Below, piece after piece: positions 1-5,488 of a stretch of DNA of 20,212 nucleotides. A program made the position numbers and the translations under genes. The notes below the pieces were generated by a model. That model had not been told where the DNA came from. It worked only from the letters and a program-made list of their open reading frames with translations, and did not search any database. Each line of letters opens with the position of its first letter. Position 1 is the first letter of the stretch. The DNA is from a virus, in the IMG/VR virus record IMGVR_UViG_3300009075_000021, positions 1 to 20,212 of that record; one strand, written 5' to 3'.

Positions 1-1
1 G

Positions 2-658
2 AAGTGGACCAAGGAATACCCGCACGTACCCTTCCACGCTCTGCTCGACAAGCGCAAGCCCGGGCAGTTCCACAAGCGTTGGATCGTGTTCCCGTGGGAG
101 GGCAACGAGTTCAGTTCCTTCGAGGACAATGTGGTCAGGCTCCTCCAGTTTGTCGGCGAAGATCCGACGCGCGGTGGCTTGCACGAAACACCGACGCGAG
201 TGGCGAAAGCCTGGAAGCATTGGTGCAGCGGGTACAGCGTCGACCCTGCTACCATCCTCAAGGTATTCGAGGACGGTGCGGAGAAGCACGACCAGATGAT
301 CACCGTGAAGGACATCCCGGTCTACTCGCACTGCGAGCACCACCTCGCACCCATTTTCGGCACGGTCACCATCAGCTACATCCCGAACGGTAAGATTGTC
401 GGGCTCAGCAAGCTCTCGCGCCTTGCGGACGTGTTCGCACGTCGCTTGCAAGTGCAGGAGCGCATGACGGACCAGATCGCAGACGCGCTGCATGAGCACC
501 TGAACCCGCTCGGTGTCGGTGTCATCATGAAGGCGCGTCACCTGTGCATGGAGTCGCGTGGCGTGTGCCAACAGGGGCACCACACGATAACCACAGCGGT
601 CCGCGGCGTCATTAAGACGGACGCAAGTGCTCGTGCGGAGTTCCTGCGCTTGGTGTAA
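2..658 (+). CDS. folE: GTP cyclohydrolase I (FolE), 5'-partial
   Basis: This enzyme converts GTP to 7,8-dihydroneopterin triphosphate, the first step of folate and of 7-deazaguanine (queuosine/preQ0) synthesis. Counting from the GTG at 86, the zinc-site motif CEHH is at residues 83-86 and the third zinc ligand lies in LCMESRGV (C154). The GLSKLSR segment (106-112) and the C-terminal QQGHHTITT stretch are also typical of the family. The frame is open with GC-rich third positions to the left window edge, so the true start is probably outside the window. No ribosome site precedes the GTG at 86. A GTG at 131 has GAGG five bases upstream and would give a minimal FolE. It is followed after 22 nt by the dpdA-like gene, which suggests a role in DNA base modification rather than folate supply. 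The family call is very secure; only the N-terminus is uncertain. Confidence 0.93.
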   Translation, partial: KWTKEYPHVPFHALLDKRKPGQFHKRWIVFPWEGNEFSSFEDNVVRLLQFVGEDPTRGGLHETPTRVAKAWKHWCSGYSVDPATILKVFEDGAEKHDQMITVKDIPVYSHCEHHLAPIFGTVTISYIPNGKIVGLSKLSRLADVFARRLQVQERMTDQIADALHEHLNPLGVGVIMKARHLCMESRGVCQQGHHTITTAVRGVIKTDASARAEFLRLV

Positions 659-680
659 ACTAGCAGCAGGGAGGCCGCTG

Positions 681-1616
681 ATGCACATCTACACCGCTGC
701 GGTTTACTCGAACGGTTACATGCGAGGGCAGGGTAGCCGTTACGAGAAGCTGAACGACCACGAGAAAAACATCGTCCACGAGTTGCCGCACCTCCTTGAA
801 TCATGGCACTACGTCGGGAAGCAGAAGTACGTTGACGACATGCGCCGCGAGCAGGCGCAAATCTTTCTGGACTCCGGCGCGTTCTCTGCGTGGACGTTGG
901 GCGTCAAGCTCACCGTGTATGATTACTGCGAGTATATCAAGCGCAACATGGACATCCTGCGCGTTGAGGACGGTGCGCTTATGGCGTCGGTGCTGGACAG
1001 CATCGGTGGCAACGCAGCGTCCGCGGAGGGAACGTACCGCAACCAACTCGAGATGGAGGAGCGTGGCGTGCGCCCTCTGCCTTGCTTCCACAAGGGTGAA
1101 CCCGAAGCTGCGCTCGAATACTACGTCGCGAACTACGACTACATCACACTCGGTGGCATGGTCGGCACAAGCGCTGCTCAGCTGGAAGTGTGGCTCGACC
1201 GTATATGGGAGAAGTATCTAACGGACGGCAGCGGTCGTGCGCGCGTCAAGGTACACGGGTTCGGTATGACGTCCGTGCCGCTCATGGAAGCTTACCCGTG
1301 GTATTCGTGCGACTCGTCGTCGTGGATTCAAGCTGCTGCGTTCGGTAGCGTCATGACACCAGAGCACGGACCCATCAAGGTGTCGAGCTCAAGCCCAAGC
1401 AGGCACGACGCCGGACAGCACATAACCACACTGACGCCGCTCGAGACTGAATACCTGTTCCGCATGCTTGAGAAGCAAGGCTTCACGTATGAACGGCTGA
1501 GCACTGTCTACGAGGCCCGGGCAGCTTACAACCTGTGGGCATTCGGCGTGATAAACACAATGATCAACGCATCGCACAGCGAAGTCTTTCGTGCGCGCGT
1601 GCAGGAGCTTTTCTAA
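681..1616 (+). CDS. dpdA: DpdA-like DNA 7-deazaguanine transglycosylase
   Basis: The 311-residue protein resembles phage DpdA proteins, relatives of tRNA-guanine transglycosylase (TGT) that exchange guanine in DNA for a 7-deazaguanine base. Visible signatures are DSGAFSAW (64-71), corresponding to the DSGGFQ-type active-site motif of TGT, then LPCFHKGEP (133-141), ITLGGMVG (155-162) and GFGMT (193-197). YSCDSSSW (208-215) follows, where D211 is the likely catalytic nucleophile. The ATG at 681 was chosen because AGGGAGG lies just upstream; an in-frame start at 627 would overlap folE. Its stop overlaps the next ATG by one base (TAATG), so it is co-translated with the clamp gene. The protein is shorter than bacterial TGTs, and I see no CxCxxC-type zinc motif, as expected for compact phage forms. 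The exact base inserted cannot be told from this gene. An archaeosine- or tRNA-type TGT role is less likely given the phage replication context. Confidence 0.8.
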   Translation: MHIYTAAVYSNGYMRGQGSRYEKLNDHEKNIVHELPHLLESWHYVGKQKYVDDMRREQAQIFLDSGAFSAWTLGVKLTVYDYCEYIKRNMDILRVEDGALMASVLDSIGGNAASAEGTYRNQLEMEERGVRPLPCFHKGEPEAALEYYVANYDYITLGGMVGTSAAQLEVWLDRIWEKYLTDGSGRARVKVHGFGMTSVPLMEAYPWYSCDSSSWIQAAAFGSVMTPEHGPIKVSSSSPSRHDAGQHITTLTPLETEYLFRMLEKQGFTYERLSTVYEARAAYNLWAFGVINTMINASHSEVFRARVQELF

Positions 1617-2599
1617 TGCTGAAGGAATTGCGGTTCGTACAGGGTGCAGTCGCCAAGAAAGACTTCATGCCTGCAATGACGCACTTCGTTATCGAGGACG
1701 GTGCTGTGCGAGCGTACAACGGTTCGCTCGCCCTGTGCGCGCCGATTGCTTTCAACATTGACTGCAAACCCAAGGCCGCCGCACTGGTCAACGCGATCGC
1801 GCAATGCACGGACACCGACGAGAACGGGCACGACTACCCCATCCAACTCGCAATGACGCCAGCAGGTCGCTTGCGCATTGCTTGCGGTCAGTTCAAAGCG
1901 TTTGTCGACTGCATTGCCGAGGAAACCCCGCACGTACAACCCGAGGGTGAGCGTGTGGACTTCGACGGGGAGACTGTGCTCCGTGCGCTGAAAGTGGTGC
2001 AGCCGTTCATCGGCGACGACGCTTCGCGCCAGTGGTGCAACGGTGTGCTGATGCGCGGTCAAAGCGTGTTCGCAACGAACAACGTTGTCGCGGTCGAATA
2101 CTGGACCGAAGCAACCATGCCAGTCGAGATTAACATCCCTCGCGCAGCGGTTGCGGAGATGCTGCGCATCAACGAGCCTCCGACGCATGCACAAGTCACC
2201 GAAAACTCGGTGACGTTCCACTACACCGACAAGCGCTGGATTCGCAGCCAGCTTCTCGGTCTGGAGTGGCCGGACATCGGCAAGCTGTTTGCCAACAGCG
2301 ACAACGCTACCGCGATCGACAAGCGCATATTCGACGGGCTGGAAAAGCTGAAGCGGTTCGTAGACAAGGCAGGGCGCGTGTTTATTGGAAGTGGTACGCT
2401 ACGCACTGCACCCGGCGAAAAAGAGGATGAAGGCGCACGCTTCGAGATACCAGGCCTCGAGTGTGAAGGCATCTATAATATCGAAATGCTCATGCTACTG
2501 CGCAACGTCGCAACGCACATCGACTTCAGCACGTACCCTGCCCCAAGCGTGTTCTACGGGGAGCGCTTGCGTGGTGCGCTTGTAGGAATGCGGATGTGA
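1616..2599 (+). CDS. Probable sliding clamp (beta-clamp/DnaN-like) processivity factor
   Basis: The 327-residue soluble protein has the look of a divergent beta-clamp. It has alternating beta-strand/helix segments with no membrane segment. A central VFATNNVVAVEYW stretch (about residues 161-173) is reminiscent of the VATDGHRLA strand of DnaN. The C-terminus ends in LRGALVGMRM, which parallels the VVMPMRL ending of bacterial clamps. A clamp encircles DNA and tethers the polymerase; the gene directly downstream is the phage DNA polymerase, whose start overlaps this stop (GTGA, 4 nt). Its own ATG overlaps the dpdA stop by one base. The assignment rests on weak motif resemblance plus context, so another replication accessory protein is possible. 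A structure prediction showing three repeated clamp domains would settle it. Confidence 0.5.
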   Translation: MLKELRFVQGAVAKKDFMPAMTHFVIEDGAVRAYNGSLALCAPIAFNIDCKPKAAALVNAIAQCTDTDENGHDYPIQLAMTPAGRLRIACGQFKAFVDCIAEETPHVQPEGERVDFDGETVLRALKVVQPFIGDDASRQWCNGVLMRGQSVFATNNVVAVEYWTEATMPVEINIPRAAVAEMLRINEPPTHAQVTENSVTFHYTDKRWIRSQLLGLEWPDIGKLFANSDNATAIDKRIFDGLEKLKRFVDKAGRVFIGSGTLRTAPGEKEDEGARFEIPGLECEGIYNIEMLMLLRNVATHIDFSTYPAPSVFYGERLRGALVGMRM

Positions 2600-4614
2600 G
2601 AGCAGACGCTCTAGGCTTGTGGTGGCGCGACGAACCAATCGTCAAAGCGGTCAAGGAGGCTGCACCCAAGCGCACGCCACCGGAACCCGTGTGGTTACGC
2701 TCGGACTACCTGCCCGGCTTGGAAGACGCGCTGCGCTTCAACGTGCATGTGATGAGCGACCCCGAGCTCGCGGAAGCACGCCTGCGCCGGGACAAGCTGC
2801 TGTTCGATGTGGAGTCATATTGGAATTACTTCCTCATCAGCTTCGCGTCGTACACCACCGGCGCGATCGTCTACTTTGAAATGTCCTCCGGGCAAGAGCT
2901 AGCGGAGCGCGCGAAGCTCGAGTGGATAATGCGCAGCTTCACCCTCGTTGGCTTCAACAGCTACGGATACGACCTGCCTATGGCAGCGCTTGCGCTTGCC
3001 GGCAAGAACACCGAACAGATCAAGACTGCCACCAACCGCATCATCCAAGAGGAGTGGCGTGCGACCGACGTGCTGAAGCAGAACAAGGTGCGCGCACTCA
3101 AAAACATTGACCACATCGACCTCATTGAAGTAGCACCGCTCACCGCGAGCTTGAAGATTTACGGTGGACGGTTGCACACGCCTCGCATGCAGGACTTGCC
3201 CTTTCACCATGAGGCAACGCTGTCGCCCGACCAGATGGCGATCGTGCGATGGTACAACGTCAACGACCTCATGCAGACAGGGTTCCTCCTCGAGTCGCTT
3301 ACCGAACAGGTTGAACTCCGTGAGAGCTTGGGGCGCGAGTACGACATCGACCTTCGCTCGAGGTCGGATGCACAAATCGCGGAAGCGGTTATTTCGAACG
3401 AGCTCCACCGGCTGGACGGCAGCCGCCCGGGCAAGCCTGTCATCGAGCCCGGCACCTCGTACCGCTACAAGGTGCCTTCGTTTTTGAAGTACGAGTCCCC
3501 GTTGATGCAGTGGGCGCTCGAGGTCGTGCGGAACGCCTGGTTCGTCGTAGAGCATCACGGGTCGGTAGGCATGCCCCCGGAGGTCGGTGCGCTGCACCTG
3601 CGCATCGGTGGGAACGTGTACCGCATGGGCATCGGTGGACTGCACAGTTCCGAGACCACAATCGCGCACGTTGCAGGGACAACGCATTGCATTGTCGACC
3701 GCGACGTGACGTCATACTACCCTCAAATCATTTTGAATCAGCAACTGTACCCGCACCACCTCGGGCCGCAGTTCTTGCGCGTGTACAGCAACATCGTGAA
3801 CCGTCGTGTTGCTGCTAAGTCCGCAGGCATGCGCGTGGTGGCAGACACGTTGAAGATCGTGGTGAACGGTTCGTTCGGCAAGCTCGGAAGCAAGTACAGC
3901 ATCCTGTACTCCCCGGACCTGCTAGTACAGGTTACCGTCACCGGGCAACTCGCGCTGCTGATGCTTATCGAGCGCCTGGAGCTCAGCGGTGTGCAGGTCG
4001 TGTCGGCGAATACGGACGGTGTGGTCATCAAATGCGAGCGTGCGCAGCGCGACAGCATGGAACGGGTCATCCACCAATGGGAACGCGACACGGGGTTCCA
4101 GACAGAGGAAACCGAGTACGCTGCATATTATTCGCGTGACGTGAATAACTACATCGCGGTCAAGGTGCCGGACAAGGACGGCAAGGTCGGCGTGAAGTCC
4201 AAGGGTGCGTACAACAATCCATGGAACGACCCAAAGCAAGCAATCTTTCGCTTGCATATGAATCCGAAGTCCACAGTCTGCATCGACGCGGTGGAGATGC
4301 TGCTAACTAAGAACATCCCCGTGACGGACACCATTCGCGCTTGCACCGACGTCCGCAAGTTCGTGAGCGTGCGCAAGGTGAAGGGCGGAGCAGTCAAGAA
4401 CGGCGTATACCTCGGCGCCTCAATTCGTTGGTATTACAGCACCGACAACGAGGGCGAGATGGTTTACGCCAGCAGCGGGAACAAGGTGCCACGCAGCGAC
4501 GGAGCGAAGCCGCTCATGCAACTGCCTGCCCAACTTCCTGACGATGTGGATTACGACTGGTATATCGCAGAAGCCACAAAAATCCTCCGGGAGATTGGCT
4601 ACACGGAAGGGTAA
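2596..4614 (+). CDS. Family B DNA polymerase with 3'-5' exonuclease
   Basis: The 672-residue replicative polymerase copies the phage genome. The N-terminal proofreading domain shows Exo I (D71-V-E73), Exo II (GFNSYGYDLP, N121 and D126) and Exo III (YNVND, Y220 and D224). The polymerase domain shows motif A DVTSYYPQ (D370), motif B KIVVNGSFGKLGSKY (K420, N424, G425) and motif C SANTDGVV (D474). The first acidic residue of the usual DTD in motif C is Asn here (N472-T-D474). Start choice: a GTG overlapping the clamp stop (GTGA), with GTAGGA about 8 bases upstream; no better start is visible. It is compact for family B, lacking large N-terminal or terminal-protein (TPR1/2) insertions, so protein-primed replication is not indicated. 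The neighbouring clamp candidate suggests a processive polymerase. Very confident of family; strand-specific role is inference. Confidence 0.93.
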   Translation: MRADALGLWWRDEPIVKAVKEAAPKRTPPEPVWLRSDYLPGLEDALRFNVHVMSDPELAEARLRRDKLLFDVESYWNYFLISFASYTTGAIVYFEMSSGQELAERAKLEWIMRSFTLVGFNSYGYDLPMAALALAGKNTEQIKTATNRIIQEEWRATDVLKQNKVRALKNIDHIDLIEVAPLTASLKIYGGRLHTPRMQDLPFHHEATLSPDQMAIVRWYNVNDLMQTGFLLESLTEQVELRESLGREYDIDLRSRSDAQIAEAVISNELHRLDGSRPGKPVIEPGTSYRYKVPSFLKYESPLMQWALEVVRNAWFVVEHHGSVGMPPEVGALHLRIGGNVYRMGIGGLHSSETTIAHVAGTTHCIVDRDVTSYYPQIILNQQLYPHHLGPQFLRVYSNIVNRRVAAKSAGMRVVADTLKIVVNGSFGKLGSKYSILYSPDLLVQVTVTGQLALLMLIERLELSGVQVVSANTDGVVIKCERAQRDSMERVIHQWERDTGFQTEETEYAAYYSRDVNNYIAVKVPDKDGKVGVKSKGAYNNPWNDPKQAIFRLHMNPKSTVCIDAVEMLLTKNIPVTDTIRACTDVRKFVSVRKVKGGAVKNGVYLGASIRWYYSTDNEGEMVYASSGNKVPRSDGAKPLMQLPAQLPDDVDYDWYIAEATKILREIGYTEG

Positions 4615-4633
4615 AAGCACTCATTGTAAGGGC

Positions 4634-4662
4634 TTGCTTTTATATGCACTCACGCATAAGCT
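4634..4662 (+). promoter_or_regulatory. Weak sigma70-like promoter candidate
   Basis: TTGCTT (4634-4639) and TAAGCT (4657-4662) are separated by 17 bases in a locally AT-rich stretch, upstream of the gene at 4713. The -10 match is poor (three of six), so this is only a candidate. The position, just after the polymerase stop and before a leader with an inverted repeat, is the main argument. Confidence 0.2.
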
Positions 4663-4668
4663 TTGTAT

Positions 4669-4687
4669 TGCAGACAAGCCGTCTGCA
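4669..4687 (+). repeat. Perfect 7-bp inverted repeat in leader
   Basis: TGCAGAC and GTCTGCA are separated by a 5-base loop (AAGCC). The element lies between the polymerase stop and the ribosome site of the small gene at 4713. No T-run follows, so it is not a classical terminator. A repressor operator or a short mRNA hairpin near the ribosome site are both possible. Confidence 0.4.
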
Positions 4688-4712
4688 TGGCGATCTAGAA
4701 AAGGAGTTCCTA

Positions 4713-5048
4713 ATGGTTGGTTCTAACTTAGAGCAATCAATCAGCAAGCGTGTTCTTGAAGCACTGCAAGCGCCCTTGGCGGAGATTGTTTTTGGCGCAG
4801 TTCACAACGCGATCGCGTCTGGTGAAGCGCCTGCTCCGGAAGACCAAAGCGGTTCCAAGTTCTCCCGCCCGGTGAAGGGCGGACGGTGTGCCAAAATTTG
4901 GGACACCTTGGACAAGGTAAGCCGCGAACAGGGTGCTGCCCCATCGCTGGAAGAGATTCGGCGCCTAGCTAAGCGTCGGCATTGGAATATCAACACAGCA
5001 CGCATCCAATACTACCGCTGGCGCGCAAACAGCCACGCGGCAAACTGA
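4713..5048 (+). CDS. Small phage protein of unknown function
   Basis: The 111-residue soluble protein has no signal peptide or membrane segment. The N-terminal 40 residues are helical and acidic/neutral. After a linker (41-55), the C-terminal half carries KGGRCAKIWDTLD (55-67), a helix SLEEIRRLAKRRH (78-90) and WNINTARIQYYRWR (91-104). Its basic, aromatic tail could bind nucleic acid. From memory, short phage proteins with a KGGRC-IWD-LD ... N-T-RIQYYRWR pattern occur in several phages without known function; this was not searched. Start: ATG at 4713 with AAGGAG six bases upstream, the best ribosome site in the + strand region. Upstream in-frame starts would run through the leader. It sits alone between a leader with an inverted repeat and a terminator-like hairpin, so it is probably its own transcription unit. 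A small regulator or replication accessory would fit, but that is a guess. Confidence 0.8.
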   Translation: MVGSNLEQSISKRVLEALQAPLAEIVFGAVHNAIASGEAPAPEDQSGSKFSRPVKGGRCAKIWDTLDKVSREQGAAPSLEEIRRLAKRRHWNINTARIQYYRWRANSHAAN

Positions 5049-5056
5049 CGAGGAAT

Positions 5057-5090
5057 ATAGCCCCGGTCACATGGACCCGACCGGGGCTAT
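5057..5090 (+). terminator. Terminator-like hairpin, 12-bp perfect stem
   Basis: ATAGCCCCGGTC (5057-5068) pairs perfectly with GACCGGGGCTAT (5079-5090) around a 10-base loop. It starts 9 bases after the stop of the gene at 4713. The stem is GC-rich like an intrinsic terminator, but no T-tract follows on either strand. It could end the + strand replication transcript, or stop leftward tail-operon transcripts that run past 5427. Confidence 0.6.
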
Positions 5091-5101
5091 TCGGAGCTCA
5101 A

Positions 5102-5488
5102 ATGATCAAGACTAGCATGTTTATTCTGTGTCTGGCAAGCGTTTCTGCACAGGGGGCTGAACCCCCGGATTGGTACGCCCACATACCGGCTAGCCAACAA
5201 GCTGCGTTGCTAGCTACGCGCTCAGCACAGCTTGGGCACGCTGCGATCGGGGTGCCGGGGGTGCTACCGTACCGGGAGCAGGGTAACGAGCAGGCAGCGC
5301 GTTATACGCGGTCGCAGGGGTTCGATGCTTCAGCACTTGTGCATGCCCCCGAGCGCACCCTGTATGACCACAACCGCAACGCCCGGCAGCTTGACCGTCT
5401 GCTGCGGGAGTACCGGCAACCGAACGTCAACCGTACACACCGAGGGCTCGTGCGTGCGCTTGAATGCGCTCCTCGGTCAAAGCGGTAG
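5102..5488 (+). CDS. Small secreted/periplasmic protein of unknown function
   Basis: The 128-residue protein begins with a short signal peptide: basic MIKT, hydrophobic core SMFILCLASVS, and a likely signal peptidase I site after SVSA (residue 16) or AQGA (residue 19). C10 is not in a lipobox, so a lipoprotein is unlikely. The mature part is hydrophilic and basic, with PDWYAHIP near its start and an Arg/Asn-rich C-terminus (HNRNARQLDRLLREYR). No catalytic motif was recognised. Start: ATG at 5102 with GGAG five bases upstream; the frame is open earlier but a start there would overlap the previous gene. Its last 62 nt overlap the end of the opposing J-like gene. Phage proteins of this kind can act in lysis or in altering the envelope during infection, but nothing here proves either. 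It is a moderately safe gene with unknown function. Confidence 0.62.
   Translation: MIKTSMFILCLASVSAQGAEPPDWYAHIPASQQAALLATRSAQLGHAAIGVPGVLPYREQGNEQAARYTRSQGFDASALVHAPERTLYDHNRNARQLDRLLREYRQPNVNRTHRGLVRALECAPRSKR

Noticed and set aside
4-393. + strand open frame of 129 codons overlapping folE
   Set aside because: It is out of frame with folE, whose family motifs are unmistakable. The translation is Arg/Gln-rich with no recognised pattern.
3943-3963. QLALLML in the polymerase as a clamp-binding peptide
   Set aside because: It resembles the QLxLF consensus, but lies in a helix between motifs B and C that should be buried in the fold.
5439-5477. Inverted repeat ACCGAGG/CCTCGGT with an inner GCGC pair, in the convergent overlap
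   Set aside because: The arms are only 7 bp with a 25-base interior, no T-run follows on either strand, and the sequence lies inside coding regions of both genes. A terminator call is not supported.
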